Shown here: one piece after another, positions 44,347 to 52,742 of the stretch
Layout of the letters: each line of letters begins with the position of its first letter
How positions within the stretch are numbered: position 1 is the stretch's first letter
The notes under the pieces: model-generated
Seen by the model: the letters and a program-made list of their open reading frames with translations, nothing else
Database searches by the model: none
What the model was told of the DNA's origin: nothing
Made by a program: the position numbers and the translations under genes
Source of the DNA: Bog-756 sp963699055
GTDB taxonomy: Bacteria > Actinomycetota > Acidimicrobiia > Acidimicrobiales > RAAP-2
Direction of reading: 5' to 3'
NCBI GenBank assembly: GCA_963699055.1
Contig: CAVOTA010000002.1
Location: forward strand, 1,555,653 to 1,619,652
DNA length: 64,000 bases

Positions 44347-45168
44347 ATGGACGAGTCCGGGTCGGGCGACACGGCACCGACCGTCACCCCTGCCGGCGGC
44401 ATCACGGCCCCGCCACCCGACCGGCCGGCCCCGCATCCGCCGGAGACCCGTGGGCGCCCCCGCATCCGCCAGGACGACGAGATCCTGGCCGCCGCCCTCC
44501 AGGCCTTCGCCGCCCAGGGGTACGACGCCATGTCCCTCCGCTCCCTCAACGCACGCCTCGGCCTGAGCCACGGCACCATCAGCCAGCGCTTCGGCTCCAA
44601 GGAGCGCCTGTACTTCGCCGCCATCGACCAGGGGTTCGCGGACTTCGTCGCCGACGTCGACCGCCGGCGGACCCACCTGCTGGCCGCCGCCGACCCTGCC
44701 GACGACGTGGCCGACCTGCGCGCCACGGTCCGGGCCTTCCTCGGTGCCGCCCACCTCCGACCCGAGCTCGGACGCCTCATGAACCAGGAGGGACTCCACC
44801 CCACGGCGCGGCTGGCCCACATCGTCGACGCGATCATGCTGCCCATGTTCGGCGCCGTCGGCGACCTCCTCGACCGCCTCCACCGGACCGGTCGCATCCG
44901 CCCGGTCACGGCACGCGGGCTCTTCTTCCTGGTCGCCCACGGCGCCGAGGCGCCCTACACCCTGACCGCCCTGTCGCAGGCGTTCGACGTCCTGGACGGG
45001 CCCCTCGACCCCGAGCGTCACGCCGACGACATGACCGACCTCATCGTCCGGGGCGTCACCCGGTCCGACGCCGACGCCCCCGACGGGGCCACGACGGCCC
45101 TGCGGCTCCGGGCGGGGACGCCGCCCGGGGACGCGCCGGCCGTGTCGGAGGTGCTCCGCCGCCGCTGA
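44347..45168 (+). CDS. TetR-family regulator of the ring-cleavage operon
   Basis: 273 residues. A Pro/Gly-rich N-terminal tail (~35 residues) precedes RGRPRIRQDDEILAAALQAF and the HTH AQGYDAMSLRSLNARLGLSH with the recognition helix GTISQRFGSK. The C-terminal ligand domain is complete, with a polar tail. It is divergent from the dioxygenase-SDR-monooxygenase operon, which it likely represses until an aromatic inducer binds. Confidence 0.88.
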   Translation: MDESGSGDTAPTVTPAGGITAPPPDRPAPHPPETRGRPRIRQDDEILAAALQAFAAQGYDAMSLRSLNARLGLSHGTISQRFGSKERLYFAAIDQGFADFVADVDRRRTHLLAAADPADDVADLRATVRAFLGAAHLRPELGRLMNQEGLHPTARLAHIVDAIMLPMFGAVGDLLDRLHRTGRIRPVTARGLFFLVAHGAEAPYTLTALSQAFDVLDGPLDPERHADDMTDLIVRGVTRSDADAPDGATTALRLRAGTPPGDAPAVSEVLRRR

Positions 45169-45238
45169 GGCACCGGGCCGGGCCGCCGACTCCCCCGCCG
45201 GACCTAGAGTGCGGAGAGCCGCGACCGAGGAGCCTGCG

Positions 45239-45985
45239 ATGCACAAGACCGTGATGATCACCGGGGCCGGGTCCGGCTTCGGCAAGGGTGCCAGCCTGGC
45301 GCTGGCCGAGCGGGGCCACACGGTCATCGCCACCACGGAGACCGAGGCCCAGGCCGACGCGCTGCGGGCCGAGGCACCGCAGCTGACCGTGGAGAAGCTC
45401 GACATCACGACCGACGACGTCGCCCGGGCCGGCGGATGGGACCTCGACGTCCTGATCAACAACGCCGGTGCCGGCCAGACCGGCCCGATGGCGGACGTCC
45501 CCATCGACCGCGTCCGTCGCCTGTTCGACGTCAACGTCTTCGGCACGCTGGCCGTCACCCAGGCCGTGGTGCCGAAGATGGTGGCACGCGGTTCGGGTCG
45601 GATCGTGATCATGTCGTCGATCGCCGGGGTGCTGTCGGCGCCCACCTTCGGGCCGTACTCGATGACCAAGCACGCCCTCGAGGCCATGGGCAAGGCCATG
45701 CGCACCGAGCTCGCCGACCAGGGCGTGGACGTCTGCCTGCTCAATCCGGGGCCGTACCTCACCGGGTTCAACGACCGGATGGCCGACTCGATGTGGGAGT
45801 GGTTCGGCGCCGACGCCGTCAGTGCCGGCGCCACCCCGCTCTTCGAGATGATGCGCGACTTCGTGAAGAACGACCAGCGGGACCCGGTCGAGGTGGTCGA
45901 CCGCATGGTCGAGCTGGTCGAGGCCGACAGCACCGACGAGCACAACTTCGTCCCGCCGGAGCTGGCCGCCTTCCTCGGGGGCTGA
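45239..45985 (+). CDS. Short-chain dehydrogenase/reductase
   Basis: 248 residues. TGAGSGFGKG cofactor motif, NNAGAGQTG, Ser in IMSSIAGV, catalytic Y-x3-K in YSMTKHALEAMG. The C-terminal part (DRMVELVEADSTDEHNFVPPEL) is of the extended 17-beta-HSD-like type. It has a Shine-Dalgarno (CGAGGAG) and a TAGAGT box at 45204-45209, giving a leader of about 25 bases, unlike its leaderless neighbours. Substrate unknown. Confidence 0.9.
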   Translation: MHKTVMITGAGSGFGKGASLALAERGHTVIATTETEAQADALRAEAPQLTVEKLDITTDDVARAGGWDLDVLINNAGAGQTGPMADVPIDRVRRLFDVNVFGTLAVTQAVVPKMVARGSGRIVIMSSIAGVLSAPTFGPYSMTKHALEAMGKAMRTELADQGVDVCLLNPGPYLTGFNDRMADSMWEWFGADAVSAGATPLFEMMRDFVKNDQRDPVEVVDRMVELVEADSTDEHNFVPPELAAFLGG

Positions 45986-45995
45986 CGGGGGCGCC

Positions 45996-47015
45996 GTGCA
46001 CGTGCTCGCCTCCACGGCCGCAACCGACCGGATCCGCCGGGCGGGGGACCGTCGGCCTCCGTACGCGGCCGTCGTCGCGGCCGTGGTGCTCGCCTGCACC
46101 GCGTGGGCGACCTGGTCTCCCCAAGCCGGGGCGACGACGACGGGCGCCGCCCCCGTCGTGTCGACGTATGCGCCCGCCGGGTTCGTCGACAGCGTGCAGT
46201 CGCCGGCCCAGGTGGACACCGAGCTCGGCGAGTTCGCCGGCTTCGGCATCGACCGCGTGCTCCAGCAGCTGGTCCCGCTCGGCTCGACCGGTGGACTGAA
46301 GCTGTCGGCGACGACGTCGGCGATGCTGCCCCTGTGGGTCGAGCGGACGACGGCCTACGACGCGTCGACCGGGAGCTCGCTGACGGTGGCCGCGGTGCTC
46401 AACGGCCGCACGGCCAAGGGACTCGACGTCGACGACGCCGCCACCCGCGCCGCCGTGGTGGCCGACGCCGTCCACCTGGCCTCCCTCGGCGTGGGCGGGA
46501 TCCAGCTCGACTTCGAGCCGTTCCCCACCACGTCCGGGTACCCGGAGCTGCTGGGCCAGATCCACGCCGCCCTGGCCGCCTCCTTCCCGGGGGTGCAGCT
46601 GTCGGTGGTGGCACCGGCGGAGACCGCGACGTGGAGCCCCGCCTACCTGGCCGCCGTGTCGGGGGCGGTCGACGAGGTCGACCCCACGTTCTACGACAGC
46701 GGCCTCCACAGCGTGACCGCCTACGAGCAGTGGATCGCGACGGGGCTGGCCTACTACGCCGCCGCCACCGCCCCGTCGGCGCGGATCGTGCCGGTCATCC
46801 CGAGCTTCCGCTCCGATCCGTGGCACCGCCCGGCCGTCGAGAACGTCACCACGGCCACGGCGGCGCTGGCCGGGGCGCTCGGTGTCGGTGACCGGGTGGA
46901 CGGGGTCGGGCTCTGGTGGTGGTGGGGCTTCTACTTCGGGTCGGGCGGGCACTACGCGCCGGCGGCCGACCAGGCGGCCTGGCAGTCCTCCACCCGCCCG
47001 CTCCTGGGTTTCTGA
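45996..47015 (+). CDS. Secreted glycoside-hydrolase-18-like protein
   Basis: 339 residues. A hydrophobic segment at ~23-46 ending in QAGA acts as signal peptide or anchor. The body alternates strands and helices as in a TIM barrel; GIQLDFEPF matches the GH18-like D-x-E strand (canonical DxxDxDxE is reduced to LDFEP). Downstream QLSVVAPAE and VDEVDPTFYD fit strands 5 and 6. A polysaccharide-degrading or sugar-binding role is likely but the catalytic set is incomplete. The start GTG is 10 bases after the SDR stop. Confidence 0.6.
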   Translation: MHVLASTAATDRIRRAGDRRPPYAAVVAAVVLACTAWATWSPQAGATTTGAAPVVSTYAPAGFVDSVQSPAQVDTELGEFAGFGIDRVLQQLVPLGSTGGLKLSATTSAMLPLWVERTTAYDASTGSSLTVAAVLNGRTAKGLDVDDAATRAAVVADAVHLASLGVGGIQLDFEPFPTTSGYPELLGQIHAALAASFPGVQLSVVAPAETATWSPAYLAAVSGAVDEVDPTFYDSGLHSVTAYEQWIATGLAYYAAATAPSARIVPVIPSFRSDPWHRPAVENVTTATAALAGALGVGDRVDGVGLWWWWGFYFGSGGHYAPAADQAAWQSSTRPLLGF

Positions 47016-47060
47016 CCGTCACGGGGGGGGATCTGCTCCTTCGACGCCCCAGGTCAGCGG

Positions 47061-47100
47061 CGAATTCGGAGAATTCCCGGAAATTCCGGAATTTCCGCTC
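47061..47100. terminator. A/T-core palindrome between convergent genes
   Basis: Contains the perfect 18-bp palindrome GGAAATTCCGGAATTTCC at 47079-47096 with two further GAATTC cores just upstream. It lies between the ends of the GH18-like and DUF3054 genes, so a terminator is the simplest reading; the A/T cores are unusual for this genome. Confidence 0.5.
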
Positions 47101-47157
47101 ACGTTCGCCCCGCTGCATGCCGATACGGCGGCGACGGACGCCCGCCCCACCTCCGCT

Positions 47158-47598
47158 TCAGGCCCGGGACGGATTCGGCCCCCGTGCCTGCTGCACGGCT
47201 CCGACCACCGCCCGCCAGCCGAGCAGCCCGAGGCCGACGAAGGCGAGGGCCACGCCGATGAAGGCGACGGCCACCCCCTGTCCCGACACGGCCCGCAGCA
47301 CCATGGCGGCGCCGACGCACACCGGCCAGACGACCACACCGGTCGGGACCACCGGAGCCGGTCGGCGCCAGGCCCGGGCCACGGCCCAGCCGATCGCCAG
47401 TCCGAGGGCGAACGGCCACAGCGTCCTCGCCACGCCGGGGAGCGACTCACCCTCGGTGTGCGAGGACCGGCCCAGCACCACGAAGACGGCCAGCCACACC
47501 ACGTCGGCCGCGGCGGCGACGGCGGGCCGGACCCGACCGACCCGTAGCCAGCCCGCGGCCGCCGGTGGGGCCGACCGGGCGACGTCGTCGGGTGGCAC
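47158..47598 (-). CDS. DUF3054-family membrane protein
   Basis: 146 residues with four predicted transmembrane helices. The family motif WLAVFVVLGRSSHTEG lies in the first helix-loop, and PTGVVVWPVCVGAAMVLRA in the third. Function unknown in the literature I recall. The GTG start is 6 bases after the upstream SDR stop, so the two form an operon. Confidence 0.85.
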   Translation of the reverse strand: MPPDDVARSAPPAAAGWLRVGRVRPAVAAAADVVWLAVFVVLGRSSHTEGESLPGVARTLWPFALGLAIGWAVARAWRRPAPVVPTGVVVWPVCVGAAMVLRAVSGQGVAVAFIGVALAFVGLGLLGWRAVVGAVQQARGPNPSRA

Positions 47599-47604
47599 GT
47601 CGGC

Positions 47605-48423
47605 TCAGGCGTCGCGGAGGCCGGGGTGGGCCTTGGCCAGGATGGGCAGCAGGACCCGGCGGGGCGAGAGCCATGCGGCGGCGGCCGTGACCCGGTTGGG
47701 CAGGCCGGGGATGGCGACGGCCCGGTTGGCGTCCATGGCGTCCACCCCGGTGCGGGCCACGTCGGCCGCCGGCACCCAGAACACCTTCGGCATGGTGTCG
47801 GCCACCTCGACGGGATCGAAGCCGGCGGCATCGGCGAAGCCGGTCTCCACCGGGCCGGGGCACAGGGCGGTCACCGTCACACCCTTCGGGCGCAGCTCCT
47901 GGCGGATGGCGTGGCTGTAGGAGAGCACGAAGGCCTTGGCGGCGCCGTAGCCGGCCTGGCCGGGGATGGGCTGGAACGCGGCCGTCGACGCCACGTTGAG
48001 GATGCAGCCGCTGCGGCGCTCCACCATGCCGGGGGTGAACAGGGCGCACAGGTGGACCACGGCTTCGACGTCGGTGCGCACCATGGCGATCTCCCGCCCC
48101 GGGTCCGCCCGGTAGACGGGTCCGAGGGTGGAGAAGCCGGCGTTGTTGACGAGGACGTTCGCCTCGAGGCCGAGGTCGCCGAGCCGTCCGGGCAGGGCCG
48201 CCCGGGCGTCGATCTCGGTCAGGTCGGCCGGGAGCACCTCCACCCGGACGCCGTGGCGGGAAGTGAGCGAGTCGGCCAGTGCCCGCAGCTTCGGCTCGGT
48301 CCGGGCCACGAGGGTGACCCCCAGGCCGCGTTCCGCCAACAGGCGGGCGATCTCCTCGCCGATGCCGGAGGAGGCTCCGGTCACCAGGCAGGTGCGGTCA
48401 GGACGGGGGGCGGGCAGGCTCAT
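47605..48423 (-). CDS. Short-chain dehydrogenase/reductase
   Basis: 272 residues. TGASSGIGEE cofactor motif, NNAGFSTLG, Ser in NVASTAAF, Y-x3-K in YGAAKAFVLS, and the C-terminal helical extension common in DltE-like SDRs acting on long-chain substrates. ATG with a TACGCT box 6 bases upstream. Leads a two-gene operon with the DUF3054 gene. Confidence 0.9.
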   Translation of the reverse strand: MSLPAPRPDRTCLVTGASSGIGEEIARLLAERGLGVTLVARTEPKLRALADSLTSRHGVRVEVLPADLTEIDARAALPGRLGDLGLEANVLVNNAGFSTLGPVYRADPGREIAMVRTDVEAVVHLCALFTPGMVERRSGCILNVASTAAFQPIPGQAGYGAAKAFVLSYSHAIRQELRPKGVTVTALCPGPVETGFADAAGFDPVEVADTMPKVFWVPAADVARTGVDAMDANRAVAIPGLPNRVTAAAAWLSPRRVLLPILAKAHPGLRDA

Positions 48424-48429
48424 GGCCCG

Positions 48430-48435
48430 AGCGTA
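48430..48435 (-). promoter_or_regulatory. -10 box (TACGCT), leaderless SDR promoter
   Basis: Six bases before the ATG at 48423 on the minus strand. Confidence 0.55.
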
Positions 48436-48470
48436 GGCGTGCCGTGGGCGACGGGTCCCGGTCGGGTCGC

Positions 48471-48956
48471 TCAGCCACCCGATCCGGCCCGGCCGGGCCC
48501 GAGGTGGTCGACGGGACGGACCTCGAGGTCGCGCAGGTGGAGGGACCGGCGGGCGATGCGCCACCCGGATGCCGTCCGCCGGTAGCGGTCCCGGTACACC
48601 AGGTACCACACGGTGTCGGTCCCGGGTGCGCCGACCCGGGCCTCCGCCCCGGGCGGGTCGGCGGCCAGGTGGTGGGCCACCCCGGTCACCTCGCCGGTGG
48701 CCTCGTCGCCGTCGACCGTGTACCGGGTCGACGACACGGTGTGGTGGGTCACGTGGTAGCGGGCCAGTCCGGCGGGGATCCGTTCCAGCGCCGCCGCCCC
48801 CGATCGCCGGTGGACCGGCCCGGACCCGGGGGTCGGGTCCGGCACCCACAGCTCGCCGTCCTCGGTGAACAGGGCGGCGAACGCGGCTCCGTCCAGGGTG
48901 TCGACGGCGTCGGCGTACGCGGTGGCGAGCGAGCGCAGGTCGTCGACGTCCGTCAC
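48471..48956 (-). CDS. SnoaL/NTF2-like protein
   Basis: 161 residues with the cone-shaped NTF2-like pattern: LRSLATAYADAVDTLDGAAFAA, LFTEDGELW, YHVTHHTVSSTRYTVDGDEA, WYLVYRDRYRRTASGWRIA. Typical for steroid-isomerase, dehydratase or ring-hydroxylating accessory proteins. Its GTG overlaps the stop of the LLM oxidoreductase gene (GTGA). The pair may act on one substrate. Confidence 0.85.
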   Translation of the reverse strand: MTDVDDLRSLATAYADAVDTLDGAAFAALFTEDGELWVPDPTPGSGPVHRRSGAAALERIPAGLARYHVTHHTVSSTRYTVDGDEATGEVTGVAHHLAADPPGAEARVGAPGTDTVWYLVYRDRYRRTASGWRIARRSLHLRDLEVRPVDHLGPGRAGSGG

Positions 48957-49843
48957 GGTCGTGGCGCCGGCGAGAACCGCTCGGCGAAGGCCGACACCTC
49001 GTCGGCCAGTCCGTCGAGGTCCCGGCTCATCGACGTCGACAGCAGCATGCGGTCGATGCCGGCGGCCGCCGCGGCGGCCACCTCCTCCTCGGTGGTGGTC
49101 GGCAGGTAGCCCGAGACCGAGAGCTCGATGGCGTCCGGGTCGCGGCCGGCGGCCTCGGCCGAGTCGCGCATCTGCCCGATGCGCAGGGCCAGGTCGTCCG
49201 GCGCCAGCCCGAGGGGCTGGAACCCGTCGCCCAGCCGGCCGGCCCGGCGGGCGGCCGCCTCGCTGTGGCCGCCGATGTGGAGCGGGACGCCGTCGGGCCG
49301 GACGGGCTTGGGGAACGAGTGGGCGTGGTCGAAGCGGACGAACTCCCCCGAGTAGGAGGCGCCGTCGGGGCCGGCGTCGGCCCACAGGACGCGCATCGCC
49401 TCGATGGTCTCGTCCATCCGTCGGCCCCGTGTCCTGGGGTCCGCCCCGGTGGCACGCAGCTCCTCGTCCATCCATCCGACACCGAGGCACATCCGTACCC
49501 GGCCCCCGGACAGGACGTCGACCGTGGCGATGCGCTTGGCCAGCACCACCGGCTGGTGGTTCGGCACGACCAGCACCCCGGTGGCCAGCGTGATCCGGTC
49601 GGTGACGGCGGCCAGGAAGGCCATCAGGTCCAGCGGGTCGGGGATGCGGCAGTCGTCGGGCAGCGGCATCCGCCCCGACGGTGCATAGGGATAGGTGCTC
49701 GTGTAGTCGGAGATGACCACGGCGTGCTCCACGAGCACGATCGACTCGAACCCGGATGCCTCGACGTGACGGGTGAAGGTCGCCATCCAGTCCGGGTCGG
49801 CCGTCGCCCCGGTGCGCACCGGCGGGATGATTCCGAACTCCAT
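48953..49843 (-). CDS. LLM-class F420-dependent oxidoreductase
   Basis: 296 residues of the luciferase-like TIM-barrel family. Marks: FGIIPP, ITLATGVLVVPNHQPVVLAKRIATVDVLSGGRVRMCLGVGW (interrupted here only for reading), and HIGGHSEAAARRAGRLGDGFQ. The cofactor in actinobacteria is usually F420 rather than FMN. The ATG at 49843 has AAGGAG 8 bases upstream. Coupled to the NTF2-like gene. Substrate unknown. Confidence 0.88.
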   Translation of the reverse strand: MEFGIIPPVRTGATADPDWMATFTRHVEASGFESIVLVEHAVVISDYTSTYPYAPSGRMPLPDDCRIPDPLDLMAFLAAVTDRITLATGVLVVPNHQPVVLAKRIATVDVLSGGRVRMCLGVGWMDEELRATGADPRTRGRRMDETIEAMRVLWADAGPDGASYSGEFVRFDHAHSFPKPVRPDGVPLHIGGHSEAAARRAGRLGDGFQPLGLAPDDLALRIGQMRDSAEAAGRDPDAIELSVSGYLPTTTEEEVAAAAAAGIDRMLLSTSMSRDLDGLADEVSAFAERFSPAPRP

Positions 49844-50137
49844 GGGAGGGCTCCTTGCCGCGGCCCCGTCCGTCGGGCCGTTGCCCGGTGCCTGACCGCC
49901 GCCCGAGCGTACGCACGTCGGGCGCCGGCCCGCCACGACCGCGCCGCTACGGCCGGCGACCCCGGGTGCGGTCGGGCCGCACGGGACCGCACCACACCGA
50001 CACGGGCGACGGTCGTGCCCGGGACATGCAGCAGCCCGGGACGCAGCAGTGCGGCCCGGGCCGGCAGTGGGTGCCGACGCCCCGGACCGGGCCGGCCGCA
50101 GTGGCCGGTCCGGTCCGTCCGGCGTCGGGAGTCCGGT
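49844..50137. other. 294-bp region after recA with no gene
   Basis: In many actinobacteria recX follows recA. No RecX-like frame is found here; only scattered stops and the promoter/leader of the LLM gene are present. Confidence 0.5.
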
Positions 50138-51211
50138 TCAGTCGCTGAGCGTGATCGGCTCGTCGTCGAGCAGCAGGTCCTCGGTCTCGGGGAACCGCCC
50201 ACCCGCCGCCTCGGCGGCCTTGGCCGCGTTCTGGGCGGCCAGGTGCTCGCGGATCCGCTCGTCGACCTCGGCCATGAGCTGGGGGTTCTCGGTCAGGAAG
50301 TTCTTGACGTTCTCCCGACCCTGGCCGAGCTGCTCACCCTCGTAGGTGAACCACGCTCCCGACTTCTTGATGAAGCCGAGCTCCACGCCGACGTCGAGGA
50401 GCGAGCCCTCGCGGCTGATCCCCTTGCCGAAGGCGATGTCGAACTCCGCCTGCTTGAACGGCGGGGAGCACTTGTTCTTGACCACCTTGACCCGGGTCCG
50501 GTTGCCGACCTGGTCGGCCCCGTCCTTGATGGTCTCGATGCGCCGGATGTCGAGGCGCACCGACGAGTAGAACTTGAGCGCACGGCCGCCGGGGGTCACC
50601 TCGGGCGAGCCGTACATGACGCCGATCTTCTCCCGCAGCTGGTTGATGAAGATGGCGATCGTCTGGGACTTGGACAGCGTCCCCGTGATCTTCCGCAGCG
50701 CCTGGGACATCAGCCGGGCCTGGAGGCCGACGTGGGAGTCGCCCATCTCCCCCTCGATCTCGGCACGGGGGGTGAGGGCGGCGACCGAGTCGATGACCAG
50801 GACGTCGAGCGCACCCGAGCGGATCAGCATGTCGGCGATCTCGAGGGCCTGCTCGCCCGTGTCGGGCTGGGAGATCAGCAGGTCGTCGATGTTGACGCCG
50901 ATGGCCCTGGCATACACCGGGTCCATGGCGTGTTCGGCGTCGATGTAGGCGCAGATGCCGCCGTTGCGCTGGGCCTCGGCCACGACGTGCATGGCCAGCG
51001 TCGACTTGCCCGACGACTCGGGCCCGAAGATCTCGACGACGCGGCCACGGGGGAGGCCCCCGATGCCGAGGGCGAGGTCGAGGGCGAGCGCCCCGGTGGG
51101 GATGGACTCGATGTTCATGTGGAGGTTCTCGCCCATCCGCATGATCGATCCCTTGCCGAACTGCTTCTCGATCTGCCCGAGGGCCATGTCGAGTGCCTTG
51201 TCACGTTCCAT
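50138..51211 (-). CDS. recA: RecA recombinase
   Basis: 357 residues. Strand exchange, recombinational repair and LexA cleavage. Walker A GPESSGKSTLA, Walker B LVIDSVAAL, DNA-binding loops (MSQALRKITGTL and the segment after NQLREKIGVMYGSPEVTPGG), and the normal acidic C-terminus. No intein. A Shine-Dalgarno AGGAGAAG lies 11 bases before the ATG. Regulated by the SOS box upstream. Confidence 0.99.
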   Translation of the reverse strand: MERDKALDMALGQIEKQFGKGSIMRMGENLHMNIESIPTGALALDLALGIGGLPRGRVVEIFGPESSGKSTLAMHVVAEAQRNGGICAYIDAEHAMDPVYARAIGVNIDDLLISQPDTGEQALEIADMLIRSGALDVLVIDSVAALTPRAEIEGEMGDSHVGLQARLMSQALRKITGTLSKSQTIAIFINQLREKIGVMYGSPEVTPGGRALKFYSSVRLDIRRIETIKDGADQVGNRTRVKVVKNKCSPPFKQAEFDIAFGKGISREGSLLDVGVELGFIKKSGAWFTYEGEQLGQGRENVKNFLTENPQLMAEVDERIREHLAAQNAAKAAEAAGGRFPETEDLLLDDEPITLSD

Positions 51212-51382
51212 GTCTTGTCTGCTTCTCCTCGGTGCTGTCGTTCACTTGACCCGGCCGACCGTACGGAACGGGTGTGACGCCCGCCCCCCTGGCGCCGGTC
51301 CCGGGGGGCCGGCCGGCGGTTCCCGGGCACGGATTCGGCGGTGCTGCGACGTCCACTGCGGTGCGACACGGCCACTGTAGAC

Positions 51383-51398
51383 CCGAACGCATGTTCGA
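51383..51398. promoter_or_regulatory. LexA-binding SOS box
   Basis: CGAAC-GCAT-GTTCG with flanking C/A: the actinobacterial/Gram-positive SOS box (CGAACRNRYGTTYG type). It is 172 bases upstream of recA, next to a TACAGT box reading toward recA, and 78 bases upstream of the divergent DUF3048 gene. Confidence 0.85.
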
Positions 51399-51463
51399 TG
51401 TGGGATCTGCGGCACCCGGTGCGCCCGGGTCCCGCGTCCACCAGGGACGACCCCCCGTGGCGG

Positions 51464-51469
51464 TAGCGT
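51464..51469 (+). promoter_or_regulatory. -10 box (TAGCGT), leaderless DUF3048 promoter
   Basis: Six bases before the ATG at 51476. Confidence 0.55.
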
Positions 51470-51475
51470 CACGGG

Positions 51476-52693
51476 ATGCCGGACGACGACACGACCGCTC
51501 CCGGGGTGCCCGGCGCCGACGGGGAGCCGCCCGTCCTGTCCCGCAGGGAGCGGCGCGAACAGCGCTCGAACTCGTCCCGAACCCGGTGGTACGTGATCGC
51601 CGTCGTCGCCGTCCTGGCCGTCGTGGGCGGCGGCATCGCCGCCGCGCTGCTCTCCGGCTCGTCCCCGGCGAAGCGGGCCGCGGCACCGACCACGACCACC
51701 ACGTCGTCGGCGGTGCCGGTGGCCACCTGCCCGCTGACCGGCACCCCGGCGCCCGGCGGTACCGTCCCGGCCCGGCCGGCGCTGGCCGTCAAGGTGGGCA
51801 ACTACACGGGCGACCGGCCGTCGGCCGGGCTGAACCAGGCCGACGTCGTCTTCGAGGAGCCGGTGGAGGGCACCTACACCCGGCTGGTCGCCGTGTTCCA
51901 GTGCCAGGAGGCGGCGCTGGTGGGCGACATCCGGTCGGCCCGGGAGCCCGACGTGGCCATCCTGTCCCAGCTGTCGAACCCGATCTTCGTCCACGCCGGC
52001 GGGATCGACCCGGTGCTGGCCCTCCTGGCGTCGGCACCCCTCCAGGACGAGAACATCCTCGGCGGCGGCATGAGCTCGATCACCATCCATCCGAGCGGGC
52101 GGTACGCCCCGTACTCGACGTTCACCAACACCACGCCGGTGTGGGCGCTGGTCCCCGGCGACACCACGCCGCCGGCGCCGATCTTCACGTACTCGCCCGC
52201 ACCCCAGACCGGTGCCGTCCCCGGGTCGGGGCAGTCGGTGCACGTGCCGTTCTCCTCCGAGGCCGACGTGACCTGGACGTGGAACGCACCCACGTCCAGC
52301 TACCTCCGCTCCTATTCGGGCGTCCCCGACACACTCGTCGACGGGACCCGGACGTCGTCCGACAACGTCGTGGTGATGACCGTGCCCACCTTCATCGGCC
52401 CCTGGGTGGAGAACAGCGAGGGCGGGCACGAGGTCGAGGTCACGGCCACCGGGTCCGGGCCGCTGGTGGTGCTGCGCGACGGCATGGCCATCACCGGCAC
52501 GTGGTCACGGTCCAGCCTGACCCAGCCGGCCACGCTCACCGCGTCCGACGGGGCGCCCATCACCCTCCACCCGGGCAACACGTGGGTCGAACTGGCACCC
52601 CAGGGGATACCCGTCACGACCACGGCGGCGGCGCCGCCGGCCACCACCACGACCGCACCGGCCCACCCGACGACGCAGACCACGAAGGCCTGA
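51476..52693 (+). CDS. DUF3048 domain membrane-anchored protein
   Basis: 405 residues. Basic cytoplasmic N-terminus (RRERREQRSN), a transmembrane helix (~39-60), a Thr-rich linker, then the YerB-like DUF3048 domain: ALAVKVGNYTGDRPSAGLNQ, ADVVFEEPVEGTYTRLVAVF and GDIRSAREPD. The C-terminus is a Thr/Ala/Pro-rich tail. Faces outward. Function unknown. Sits between recA and cinA in a block where other actinobacteria have recX or regulators. Confidence 0.85.
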   Translation: MPDDDTTAPGVPGADGEPPVLSRRERREQRSNSSRTRWYVIAVVAVLAVVGGGIAAALLSGSSPAKRAAAPTTTTTSSAVPVATCPLTGTPAPGGTVPARPALAVKVGNYTGDRPSAGLNQADVVFEEPVEGTYTRLVAVFQCQEAALVGDIRSAREPDVAILSQLSNPIFVHAGGIDPVLALLASAPLQDENILGGGMSSITIHPSGRYAPYSTFTNTTPVWALVPGDTTPPAPIFTYSPAPQTGAVPGSGQSVHVPFSSEADVTWTWNAPTSSYLRSYSGVPDTLVDGTRTSSDNVVVMTVPTFIGPWVENSEGGHEVEVTATGSGPLVVLRDGMAITGTWSRSSLTQPATLTASDGAPITLHPGNTWVELAPQGIPVTTTAAAPPATTTTAPAHPTTQTTKA

Positions 52694-52716
52694 CGGTCGG
52701 GACGGGCCCGACCGTC
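52692..52716. terminator. Terminator hairpin between DUF3048 and cinA genes
   Basis: GACGGTCGGG, 5-base loop, CCCGACCGTC: a perfect 10-bp stem starting within the stop codon of the DUF3048 gene. The genes converge here. Confidence 0.7.
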
Positions 52717-52742
52717 CGACCGCCGTCGGCACCGGGGACGGT

